Source: Nitrospira sp. SG-bin1
GTDB lineage: Bacteria > Nitrospirota > Nitrospiria > Nitrospirales > Nitrospiraceae
Direction of reading: 5' to 3'
Length of the DNA: 64,000 nucleotides
Assembly (NCBI GenBank): GCA_002083365.1
Contig: LVWS01000039.1
Coordinates: 10,908 to 74,907, forward strand
The notes under the pieces were generated by a model. That model made no database searches and was not told where the DNA came from. It saw only the letters and a program-made list of their open reading frames with translations. Of this stretch, positions 54,672 to 63,808 are shown one piece after another. Within the stretch, counting starts at the first letter, position 1. The number at the start of each line of letters is the position of its first letter. A program made the position numbers and the translations under genes.

Positions 54672-54701
54672 TTGTCTGGCTCCATGCTCCGGTGCTATAG
54701 T
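54672..54701 (+). promoter_or_regulatory. Promoter of ECF copy 2
   Basis: TTGTCT and TATAGT, 18 bases apart. The 14 bases GGTGCTATAGTCCG (54691-54704) are identical to those before ECF copy 1, while surrounding sequence differs. Confidence 0.5.
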
Positions 54702-54785
54702 CCGCCCGTCCGAACACCTATGAATCCAAAACCTCTCCCTCGTCTTCCTCCGACCCATGAGGGAACATCCAGGCCGAGGTTGTGA

Positions 54786-55373
54786 ATGCTGAACTCAACC
54801 CAGACCCAAGAAGCGGAATGGGGGCAGCTGATCACTCAGACTGCACAAGGCGATCAATCAGCCATCGCGACGTTGTACGACCGCACAAGCCATCAGGTCT
54901 ACGGCCTCATTTTCAAGATCCTTGGCAATCGTGAAGCGGCGGAAGAAGTGACGTTGGACGTCTATACGCAGGTCTGGCGGCAAGCCCACACCTTCGACGA
55001 GACGAGAGGCACGCCTGGGGGGTGGCTTATAATGTTGGCCCGCACGAGGGCGATCGATCGCTTCCGCGCGGGGGTGGGCGAGCGCGGCAAGATCGAGAGT
55101 CTGGAGGTAGCCTCCTTCTTCTCCAGCGAGGAGCCTACGCCCGACCAGGAGGTCGAGGGACGACAACGCCGGCAGTCTGTCCGTCAGGCGCTCTCTCTGC
55201 TGCCATCCGAACAACGAGAAGCGATTGCGTTGGGGTATTTCTACGGCTTGACTCAAAGTGAGATCGCAGACAAGCTCAGTCTGCCATTAGGAACAATCAA
55301 AACCCGAATGCGACTCGGCATGCTCAAATTGCGGGAACTGTTGGCTCCGCAGAAGGAAGAATTGGTTTCATGA
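54786..55373 (+). CDS. ECF sigma factor, copy 2
   Basis: 195 residues. Near-duplicate of copy 1 through regions 2 and 4 (NREAAEEVTLDVYTQVWRQA; EIADKLSLPLGTIKTRMRLG). Anti-sigma gene overlaps by ATGA. The two sigma factors may read the same promoters, with separate anti-sigma sensors. Confidence 0.92.
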   Translation: MLNSTQTQEAEWGQLITQTAQGDQSAIATLYDRTSHQVYGLIFKILGNREAAEEVTLDVYTQVWRQAHTFDETRGTPGGWLIMLARTRAIDRFRAGVGERGKIESLEVASFFSSEEPTPDQEVEGRQRRQSVRQALSLLPSEQREAIALGYFYGLTQSEIADKLSLPLGTIKTRMRLGMLKLRELLAPQKEELVS

Positions 55374-56071
55374 CTGACTTCCCTCTACCGCAAGAGCTTG
55401 AGGAACAGGCAGCTGCCTACGCGTTGGGTATCCTGCCACCCGAAGACCGTGTCGTCTTTGAGAAGCGCGTGGCCTTGTCTCAAAATGGCCTTGGAGCCGC
55501 CACGCAAACTTTTCAAGCCGTGGCTGAACAATTAAGCTTCGGCGTGAGCGCGATCCCACCGCGTGCGGCACTGCGCGAGCGGATGCTCGCCCGCATCGCG
55601 CAGGAAGCGGATCAAGACGATCGCACGTTTCAATCAATGGCGGATCATCTGGCCTTTGCCGCCGCTCCACTGCCTCCACCATTTTCTCTGCGCACCCGCT
55701 TGCTCAGCCGGATCCAAAACGAGAGACGCCCGTCACGGCATGTCCCGCCCCTCACATTCGTAAGAGCCTCCGAAGGAGAATGGCAAGAGATGGCTCCCGG
55801 CGTCACGGCCAAGATCTTATACTTTGACCCTATCTCCCGCCGAGCCACCGCCCTTGTGAGAATGGCGCCCGGTTCGGTATATGCCCCACACCGGCATACC
55901 GAGGCGGAAGAGCTCTATGTCTTGGAAGGTGGCTGCTTGTGCGGCGGCCAGGAATTAGTGGTGGGGGACTATCATCGAGCTGAGGTTGGCACCGAACATC
56001 ATGACACGTCGTCGGACAATGGCTGCCTGCTTCTCATTATCTCCTCTCCGCAGAACGAGATGCTGGGCTAA
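55370..56071 (+). CDS. ChrR-like cupin anti-sigma factor, copy 2
   Basis: 233 residues. Helical N-terminal region (ELEEQAAAYALGILPPEDRV) without the zinc Cys motif, and a C-terminal cupin (PHRHTEAEELYVLEGGCLCG, RAEVGTEHHDTSSDNGC) nearly identical to copy 1. About 60 residues shorter than copy 1 in the linker. Confidence 0.82.
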   Translation: MTDFPLPQELEEQAAAYALGILPPEDRVVFEKRVALSQNGLGAATQTFQAVAEQLSFGVSAIPPRAALRERMLARIAQEADQDDRTFQSMADHLAFAAAPLPPPFSLRTRLLSRIQNERRPSRHVPPLTFVRASEGEWQEMAPGVTAKILYFDPISRRATALVRMAPGSVYAPHRHTEAEELYVLEGGCLCGGQELVVGDYHRAEVGTEHHDTSSDNGCLLLIISSPQNEMLG

Positions 56072-56113
56072 AAGTCGGCATTGGCAGTTTGCGCGCCGCA
56101 TTGTCCCTTATTC

Positions 56114-56278
56114 TTACGCTTCCTGTTTCAGCGGTACCCAGGCATACACTTCTGTCCCCGCTCCCGGTTTTGTCTTCACCTGAAATGTCCCCTGCAGCAC
56201 GTTCATCCGCTCTGCCATGCTGATCAAACCAAGTCCTTTCTTGGCAGCTTCATCCGATGGTGGCATCGGGGCCTTAAT
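56114..56278 (-). pseudogene. Remnant of a sensor histidine kinase C-terminus
   Basis: Open frame ended by TAA 56116-56114 and preceded by TAG. It reads KKGLGLISMAERMNVLQGTF then KPGAGTEVYAWVPL, the G2 box and last strands of a NarL-type HATPase domain. The rest of the kinase is missing. Directly after ECF/anti-sigma copy 2. Confidence 0.65.
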
Positions 56279-56535
56279 CTAGCCGACTGGTGTGTTGGCC
56301 TGACCTAGGTTGAACCCTCATACAGTGCGATAAGATGAGTGGATTCGGTGCGGGTGACGATCATTACGTATGACTTTGAGAAGGAATGAAACGTATGGAG
56401 CGATCACTTTCGTGGTGAGGCCTCTCTCGTCATAAAAAGCTGGCTCACTCAAATGGATCTCCATGAGCCTTTCTGTGGCTCTCTTGAGATCACACATCAA
56501 TGGTAAGCCGAAACCTGGATGCCCAGCCGTTTTTT

Positions 56536-57966
56536 CTAATCGGTTTGAATCGGGATGTATATGACATTTCCCTGGCGGTTGACGAGCAAGAGAGCAAGAT
56601 CCGTGGGTCTTAGTGGGTCGGCAAGGCGTTGAAGACCGGCAAAACTGGTGACATGTTGCCGGTTCAGTTCCAGTACCACGTCACCCGGTTGGAGGCCGGA
56701 GGCTTCGGCAAGGCTGCCTTCTTCAATATCCGTCACGACTACCCCGTTATTCACGGGCAAATCCATTTGTCGTGCCAAAGGCGGCGTCACGTCATCGAAG
56801 ACCACGCCCGCGAGCGGATGGACCATCGAGGCGGTTGATGACGCGGCTTGGCTTTTCTTGGGCCGTTCACGCGGCGCTTCCTGAACGATCAGGTCGGCTT
56901 GATACTGTTTCCCATCGCGGATGAGGTCCAGGCGATGTTTGCTGCCGATCGACGATTGCGCCACCAGATTTCGCAACTGGCCGCTGTCCATAACGTCTCG
57001 TCCGTCGAAACGCACCACCACATCGCCTCGTCTCAAACCGGCCCGTTCGGCGGACCCCTTGGCCTGCACATCGGTGACGATCGCGCCCTTGACGTCCGGA
57101 AGACGGAAAATTTTCCCCAATGGAGGGCTCACGTCTTGGGTCGAGGCCCCCAGGAACCCCCGCACCACACGACCCGTCTTAATGAGGCTCTGCATCGCGG
57201 CACGGGCCATGTTGCTGGGAATTGCAAACCCGACCCCCACGCTTCCGCCGGTCGGACTGGCGATGGCCGTATTGATCCCCACCAGCTCGCCCTGAATGTT
57301 GACGAGCGCTCCGCCGGAATTGCCCGGGTTGATCGGCGCATCCGTTTGGATAAAGTCCTCGAAATCCGCCACTCCGACATCCGCGCGACCGACCGCGCTC
57401 ACGATGCCGAACGTGACGGTGCGGCTCAATCCCAACGGGTTGCCGATGGCCAATACGAAGTCGCCGACGGCCAGAAGGCTTGAATCTCCCCAGGTCGCCG
57501 TCGGGAGATTCGATGCATGAATCTTCACCACGGCCACGTCGGTCTTCGGATCCGTCGCGACGACCTTCCCTTTGTATTGACGGCGATCCGCCAAGATCAC
57601 TTCCACATCGACGGCATCGGCCACGACATGGTTATTCGTAACGATATACCCATCCGGCGAGACGATCACGCCCGATCCCTGTCCATATTGCCGACGCGTC
57701 GGCGGGTCTTTGAACAGACCGAACGGCAAGGCTTCGTCGCTGAAGGCCTGGTCTCGCACCATCACGGTCGACGCAATGCTGACCACTGCGGGAATCACTT
57801 TATTTGCGGTTACTTTGACTTGATTCTGTAAATCATGACCACCGGTCGCCGAGTTTTGCTGGGCGGCGGCATGCCCCGAACCGGGATCCGTCACGACGAG
57901 GACGAGGCCCCACGCAATACTTTGCATTGCGATGCGTCTGCTGCTTTCCGCCAATGCGCTTCTCAT
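56536..57966 (-). CDS. degP: HtrA/DegP-family serine protease
   Basis: 476 residues. Exported (hydrophobic leader about 13-35). Trypsin-like domain with His113 (TNNHVV), Asp143 (DPKTDVAVV) and Ser217 (NPGNSGGA); two PDZ domains (about 275-365 and 390-470). Periplasmic quality-control protease and chaperone. Standing upstream of copper genes on the same strand order, it may serve envelope stress but has its own position about 180 bases away from copB. Confidence 0.92.
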   Translation of the reverse strand: MRSALAESSRRIAMQSIAWGLVLVVTDPGSGHAAAQQNSATGGHDLQNQVKVTANKVIPAVVSIASTVMVRDQAFSDEALPFGLFKDPPTRRQYGQGSGVIVSPDGYIVTNNHVVADAVDVEVILADRRQYKGKVVATDPKTDVAVVKIHASNLPTATWGDSSLLAVGDFVLAIGNPLGLSRTVTFGIVSAVGRADVGVADFEDFIQTDAPINPGNSGGALVNIQGELVGINTAIASPTGGSVGVGFAIPSNMARAAMQSLIKTGRVVRGFLGASTQDVSPPLGKIFRLPDVKGAIVTDVQAKGSAERAGLRRGDVVVRFDGRDVMDSGQLRNLVAQSSIGSKHRLDLIRDGKQYQADLIVQEAPRERPKKSQAASSTASMVHPLAGVVFDDVTPPLARQMDLPVNNGVVVTDIEEGSLAEASGLQPGDVVLELNRQHVTSFAGLQRLADPLRPTDLALLLVNRQGNVIYIPIQTD

Positions 57967-58149
57967 GGTTCAAAATTCCAACATGATCGCAATACCGTGC
58001 GCCAGCCTACCATGCGACCCTCGTCGACGCATTCATAATTCGATATGGCGGCACGTACCCACCCCGACCACTGCGCTGTGGATGGTAGCCCCTATCACAC
58101 AGTCTGTAAAGGTGATCATCGACTCAGACATTTGCGGCGGATCTACCGG

Positions 58150-59022
58150 TTAGAACCACATCCTTACACCGACCCCCAATCGTATCTGACTCGGATCTCC
58201 GTCTTGCTGACGCACCAGAGTCGCCGTCCCACCGAAGCTGCGGTCGAGCGATATGCCGACATAGGGTGCGAATTCTCGACGAATCTCGTAGCGCAACCGG
58301 ACCCCGAATTCCAGATTGTTCAGCCCGGAGGCGGTCGTAAACTCTTCGACCCGTTGGACCGCCAGGTTCGTTTGGAAACGGCCTTGGAGGATCAGCCGCT
58401 GTGTAAGCAAGAAATCTTTCGTGTATGAAATGCGAGCCGAGACGGCACCGCTCTGATCGATGAATAACGCCGATTCGAACTCGTAGTTGTACGGCACGAT
58501 ACCTTGAAGGCCGATCACCCCTAGGCCGCGCGTGACGTTGCCGCCACGAAACGACTGTGTTTCCATTCGGCCCCCGACTTGAATGTCGTAATGCTTCCAT
58601 AGGAACCGACCATAGAGCAGTTGAAAATCGACATCATAGTCCGCTTTGAACGCCGTATCCTGCTGACCTTCACTCTTGAACCAGAGTCGGTTGTAATCCC
58701 CACCGTACCAGCCTTCGATATCCCAGCGGTAGTCACTGTTGCTTCCGCCTCCACCGGTACGAGGACGATATTCAAGGACGTCAACCAACGTAAACAGGCG
58801 ATGCTCCCGGTCGCTCACGGGGCTGAGCCAGTCCTGTTGCAGTGCTAAGTTCGCATGGGTTTGGCCTGGCTCTTGTAGGGGCGCGACTACCGACGAGCCG
58901 CCGGAACCAGAAGGCTTATGCCCATGTTCGGATTCCGCCGAGACACTCTTCGCACTCATGCCGACGCTCAACATGCACACAACCCATATGATTGCCCGAC
59001 CGCTCTGGATCGCTGAACCCAC
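58150..59022 (-). CDS. copB: Copper resistance outer-membrane protein CopB
   Basis: 290 residues, GTG start with GGGAG upstream. Signal peptide, then His-containing segment and an outer-membrane beta-barrel (RWDIEGWYGGDYNRLWFKSE, YDVDFQLLYGRFLWKHYDIQ, final Phe). CopB/PcoB family. Begins 21 bases after copA; the two act together in periplasmic copper handling. Confidence 0.88.
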   Translation of the reverse strand: MGSAIQSGRAIIWVVCMLSVGMSAKSVSAESEHGHKPSGSGGSSVVAPLQEPGQTHANLALQQDWLSPVSDREHRLFTLVDVLEYRPRTGGGGSNSDYRWDIEGWYGGDYNRLWFKSEGQQDTAFKADYDVDFQLLYGRFLWKHYDIQVGGRMETQSFRGGNVTRGLGVIGLQGIVPYNYEFESALFIDQSGAVSARISYTKDFLLTQRLILQGRFQTNLAVQRVEEFTTASGLNNLEFGVRLRYEIRREFAPYVGISLDRSFGGTATLVRQQDGDPSQIRLGVGVRMWF

Positions 59023-59043
59023 CGGCCTATCTCCCGTTAGTCA

Positions 59044-60872
59044 TTACGCAACTTGGACGACGCGAAACATGCCGGCTTCCATGTGGAGGAGAAGGTGGCA
59101 GTGGAAGGCCCACGGTCCATACGCGTCGGCGTTGATGACCACGGATAGCCGCTCAGCCGGTTTGACCGCGACGGTATGTTTGCGCGGAAGGTACGCACCG
59201 GACCCGTTTTCGAGGTACATCCACATCCCGTGCAGATGGAGCGGATGTTCCATCATGGTGTCATTGATGAAAGTGAGCCTCAGTCGTTCCCCATAACGGA
59301 CACGAATCGGTTCCGGTGCATCCGAATACTTTTTGCCGTCGAACGACCACATATAGCGTTGCATATGGCCGGTGAGGTGCAGCTCGATCTCCCGTTGAGG
59401 TTCATGTAGGTCTTGGTAGGGAGCGAGGCTTTTCAAGTCGGTGTAGACGAGGACGCGCCTGGAGCTCTGCTCGAATCCTCTACCCGCCTCGTCCATCCGG
59501 TTTCGCGCATACTCGGCGATCGTTTGGTTGCCGGTGCCATGGTGATCTGGGCCATGCTGAACCGGGGTTGCACCTGGAATTGGAGAACGATGTCGTGCGT
59601 CGGTTTCCATGGCCTGCCCATGCTCCATCCCTTCACCGTGCGTCATGCCATGACTCGGTGAATCGCCGTGAGACTGCTTCATGCCGGGCTCATCCTCATT
59701 CATGGCATGGCCAATATGGCCGTTGCCATGTTCAGCCATTCCCATGTCTTCCATGGTTCGAAGCGGACGAGCACGGCGCGCAGGGATCTCCCCTTCCATC
59801 CCTGGCCGAGGGGCAAGGGTTCCGCGAGCATAGCCACTCCGATCCATGGTTTCGGCAAAGATCGTGAACGCCTGATCTTCAGTGGGCTGGACAATGACAT
59901 CGTAGGTTTCTGCGGGTCCGAAGCGAAATTCCCCTATAGGAACCGGCTGCACATTTTGGCCATCGGCTTGGACTACCGTCATGGTCAATCCGGGGATACG
60001 GACGTCATAGAAGGTCATCGCGGCGGCATTGATGAAACGCAATCGCACCCGTTCCCCTGGACGAAAGAGACCGGTCCAATTGCCGGCAGGCGGCAGACCG
60101 TTCATGAGGTACGTAAAGGTCGAGCCGGTGACATCGGCAAAGTCGGTCGGATCCATCCGCATTTGCTCCCACATCAAATAGTTCCGCAGGGCCCGCCACA
60201 GCCCCCATTTCCCCACATCGGAAACAAACTCTCCTGCATCGCGCTTCTGGAAGTTGTAGTAGCCGGAGAATTTCTTGAGGTTGTCGAACACGGCCTCTGC
60301 CGGCTCGAAGGTCCATTCAGAGAGCATCACGACATATTCCCGATCGTAGTGAAACGGCTCCGGTTCGAGCGGGTCCAGAATCATCGGGGCATACATGCCC
60401 TGCAATTCTTGGCCGCCCGAGTGACTGTGATACCAATAGGTCCCGCTCTGCTTGATGGGAAACCGATAGAGGAAGGTTGTCCCAGGCTGAATACCGTTGA
60501 AGCTCACACCAGGCACCCCGTCCATGTGAGCGGGTAAAAGCAGTCCATGCCAGTGGATCGAGGAAATCTCTTTAAGTTGATTTGTCACACGCAGGGTCAC
60601 CTCTTGGCCTTCCTTCAGACGGATCAGCGGGCCCGGGATCGTCCCGTTGATCGTCGTGGCAGTGCCCGTGTACCCGCTCAGCGCGAAGGACCGTTCGCTG
60701 ATCACCAGGTCAATCAACTCACCACTGAGCGTCGGAGTGTCGGGACTTGGACGAGTAGCGGGTGGTGACGGATGACGCGCGCAGGAGGCAGGAGCGGTTG
60801 GAGCGCGGCCAGCAGCCCCAACGCTCCCGCCCGCTTCAACAGGAGACGTCTGGATATCCCCTCGTTATGCAT
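59044..60872 (-). CDS. copA: Multicopper oxidase CopA, Tat leader out of frame
   Basis: The oxidase frame runs from about 60717 (TTG) to 59044 and has all copper ligand blocks: HWHG, WYHSHSGG, HPLHLHG and HCHLLLHMEAGM, plus a Met/His-rich insert typical of CopA. A Tat leader starts at ATG 60872 (MHNEGISRRLLLKRAGALGL) but is one base out of frame with the oxidase; the join is near 60785-60790. Without correction the enzyme lacks its twin-arginine export signal. Sequence error or real inactivation. Follows the P-type ATPase by 27 bases. Confidence 0.85.
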
Positions 60873-60899
60873 CGCACAGGGTGGGTATTCAGAGAGTTG

Positions 60900-63632
60900 T
60901 CAAAGTGTCAACCTACGGAGCCGCAACGCGTTGGCGATCACGGAGACGGAACTGAACGTCATCGCCGCGCTCGCGATCATGGGACTGAGGAGAACTCCCG
61001 CGAACGGATAAAGAATTCCGGCGGCGATCGGCACACCCAGCGTATTGTAGACGAAGGCAAAGAAGAGATTTTGACGGATGTTCCGCATGGTGCCTCGGCT
61101 CAGACGGCGCGCCCGAGCGATCGCTCGCAGGTCGCCCTTCACGAGCGTAACCCCCGCGCTCTCCATCGCCACATCCGTTCCCGTTCCCATGGCGATCCCC
61201 ACTTGGGCTTGCGCCAGAGCCGGTGCGTCATTGATCCCGTCGCCGGCCATGGCCACGACGTGCCCTTCGGCCTGGAATCGCTTGATAACCGCCGCCTTTT
61301 GCTCGGGCAAGACGTCGGCCTGCACTTCGTCGATGTTGAGCCGGCGCGCCACCGCCTCGGCGGTCGTCCGGTTATCACCGGTCAGCATGACGAGTCGCAG
61401 CCCTTCACGATGCAACAGATCGATGGCCTCCGGCGTGGTGGACTTGACCGGATCAGCCACGCCCAGCAACCCTGCCGGCTTGCCGTCAATCGCCGCGAAC
61501 ATGACCGTCTGGCCATCCTGTCTCAGCGGCTCAGCCTGGGCCAATAACTGCGTGGTCTCGACGTTCAATTCGTTAAGAAACGGCACCGTGCCCACGGCTA
61601 CCATACGGCCCTCGACCGTTCCTGTGACTCCCTTCCCTGTGAGTGAACGAAAGTTCTCCGCCTTCGCCGGAACAATCCCCTTTTCTCGGGCACCGGAGAC
61701 GATCGCCGCCGCTAAGGGATGCTCGCTGTTCTGTTCAAGACCGGCAATCAATCGGAGCAGCTCGGCCTCGGTCATATGGGGCAGGGGCGCCACTGTCTGT
61801 AGACGTGGTTTGCCTTCCGTCAACGTGCCTGTTTTGTCCACGACCAGGACGTCGACCTTCGCCAAGGTCTCCAGAGCCTCGGCGTTCCGGATGAGGACGC
61901 CGGTCGTCGCGCCGCGTCCGGTCCCGACCATGATCGACATGGGAGTCGCCAGGCCAAGGGCACAAGGACAGGCGATGATCAACACCGCGACGGCGTTGAG
62001 CAAGGCATAGGCCATCCGTGGCTCAGGACCATAGATCGCCCAGACCACAAAGGTCACTGCGGCAATAAGCATGACGATCGGTACAAAATAGGCAGCGACG
62101 ACGTCAGCCAATCGCTGAATCGGCGCACGGGTACGCTGCGCCTCACTGACCATCCGCACGATCTGCGCAAGCAACGTCTCGCGCCCTACTCGCTCGGCTC
62201 GCATGACGAAGCTCCCCGTCCCATTGACGGTCGCTCCCACCACTTTCTGCCCTGGCTGCTTCTCAACCGGGATCGACTCACCGGTCACCATCGATTCATC
62301 GACGGCACTCGTTCCCTCCAACACCACACCATCCACGGGAATCTTCTCACCCGGCCGTACCCGTAACCGATCACCAACCTGCACCTGTTCCAACGGGATA
62401 TCTTCTTCGCGCCCATCACTCCGGACAATACGGGCCGTTTTCGGCGCCAGTCCCAACAGCGCCTTGAGGGCGCTGCTCGTTCGGCTGCGCGCCCGCAGCT
62501 CCAGTACCTGGCCCAGTAAAACCAGGGCCACAATGGCGACGGCCGGTTCAAAGTAGACGGCCAGCTCGCCGCCATGGACTCGGAAGGAATCAGGGAATAG
62601 CCCGGGGGCGAATGTGGCGGCGACGCTGTACAGATACGCGGCACCGGTGCCAAGGCCGATGAGCGTGAACATGTTGAGATGGCGATTGACGATCGACGTC
62701 CAGGCCCGTTCAAATAGAGGCCAGCCGGCCCAGAGGACGACCGGGGTCGCGAGCAGGAACTGAAACCAGACCAACGCCCGCCCTGGGAAAAGTTGCTGTA
62801 GCGGTCGGTCCGGCATCATCTCGGAAATCATCAGCGCAAGAATGGGTGACCCGAGGATCACGCTCTGCCAGAACCGGCGAGTCATGTCGACGAGTTCCGG
62901 ATTGACTTCCTCCGCCGTCACCGTGCGCGGCTCCAACGCCATCCCGCAAATGGGGCAATTACCTGGCTCGGCCTGTACGATCTCGGGATGCATCGGACAG
63001 GTATATTCAGTACGGGTGGTGGGCGCAGACACATCAGCCGGCTCTAACGCCATACCGCACTTAGGACAGGCTCCCGGGCCCTTTTGACTGACCTCGGGAT
63101 CCATGGGACACACATAGGTGACGCTACTGTCAGCGGGGACCGGCATCGGTTTCTGCGCCCGTCGCTCAGGCGGGGTCAGGTAGTACTCGGGATCGGTACG
63201 GAACTTGTCGAGACACCGAGTGGCGCAGAAGTAATACGTCTTGCCCTGGTGAACGTGTTTGCCCGCCGCAGTAGCTGGTTGGACTGTCATGCCGCACACC
63301 GGATCGCGCTCGCCCTTCTCTGTTGCCTGCATCATCGGAAGCGGCTTGCGAGAAGGGGTTGTGACTAGATTCAGTGGCTTTTTATTGAGCGCCTTCTCTG
63401 GATCTGCCCGAAATCGCTCCAGGCAAGAAACAGAGCAGAAATAGTAGGTCCTGCCTTTGTAGTCATACTGACCCGCTGCTGTGGCTGGATCGACGGTCAT
63501 TCCGCAAATGGGGTCGATCTCAGACTTCACGTGAGCGTGCGAATGGTCCCTCGTATCTTGACTAACTTCGCTCATGCGGTCATGTCCTGCATGCGGCTTC
63601 CCGCAACAGCCGCTCGATGATTCCTTAACCAT
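60900..63632 (-). CDS. P1B-type copper ATPase with two YHS and two heavy-metal-binding domains
   Basis: 910 residues, AGGAG upstream. N-terminal: Cys pair SGCCGK and His-rich part; YHS domains at about 39-84 and 109-152; heavy-metal-binding domains at 173-198 and 209-235 (CPMDPE...CPKCGM and CPMHPE...CPICGM). Core: CPC motif 555-557, phosphorylated Asp599 (DKTGT), GDGINDAP. CPC fits Cu(I)/Ag(I) export. Same operon as copA and copB. Confidence 0.95.
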   Translation of the reverse strand: MVKESSSGCCGKPHAGHDRMSEVSQDTRDHSHAHVKSEIDPICGMTVDPATAAGQYDYKGRTYYFCSVSCLERFRADPEKALNKKPLNLVTTPSRKPLPMMQATEKGERDPVCGMTVQPATAAGKHVHQGKTYYFCATRCLDKFRTDPEYYLTPPERRAQKPMPVPADSSVTYVCPMDPEVSQKGPGACPKCGMALEPADVSAPTTRTEYTCPMHPEIVQAEPGNCPICGMALEPRTVTAEEVNPELVDMTRRFWQSVILGSPILALMISEMMPDRPLQQLFPGRALVWFQFLLATPVVLWAGWPLFERAWTSIVNRHLNMFTLIGLGTGAAYLYSVAATFAPGLFPDSFRVHGGELAVYFEPAVAIVALVLLGQVLELRARSRTSSALKALLGLAPKTARIVRSDGREEDIPLEQVQVGDRLRVRPGEKIPVDGVVLEGTSAVDESMVTGESIPVEKQPGQKVVGATVNGTGSFVMRAERVGRETLLAQIVRMVSEAQRTRAPIQRLADVVAAYFVPIVMLIAAVTFVVWAIYGPEPRMAYALLNAVAVLIIACPCALGLATPMSIMVGTGRGATTGVLIRNAEALETLAKVDVLVVDKTGTLTEGKPRLQTVAPLPHMTEAELLRLIAGLEQNSEHPLAAAIVSGAREKGIVPAKAENFRSLTGKGVTGTVEGRMVAVGTVPFLNELNVETTQLLAQAEPLRQDGQTVMFAAIDGKPAGLLGVADPVKSTTPEAIDLLHREGLRLVMLTGDNRTTAEAVARRLNIDEVQADVLPEQKAAVIKRFQAEGHVVAMAGDGINDAPALAQAQVGIAMGTGTDVAMESAGVTLVKGDLRAIARARRLSRGTMRNIRQNLFFAFVYNTLGVPIAAGILYPFAGVLLSPMIASAAMTFSSVSVIANALRLRRLTL

Positions 63633-63709
63633 GGTCCGACTCCTTTCATTGTATCCGGTATGGTGACCTATTGTCGCCTTCAGGATTACAGACGGAGCAG
63701 GTGCCCAAA

Positions 63710-63736
63710 CATTACAGAAGTATGCTGGGTGTAATG
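63710..63736. promoter_or_regulatory. Inverted repeat in the copper promoter region
   Basis: CATTACA (63710-63716) and TGTAATG (63730-63736), 13-base spacer. ATTACAGA also recurs at about 63685. Lies between the copper ATPase and the ECF gene, so it may bind a regulator or be part of an ECF promoter. Confidence 0.4.
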
Positions 63737-63808
63737 AAACTCTTTAAAAGTGCTTAACAAACCAGGGAGAAAGTACTGGGAAGAAAAGATCTGTCAGCAG
63801 ATCAAAGG

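Noticed and set aside
56318..56500. 60-codon minus-strand frame beginning MMCDLKRATERLMEIHLSEP
   Set aside because: Possibly a decayed fragment, but no ribosome site, no known motif and degenerate surroundings; not enough to call.
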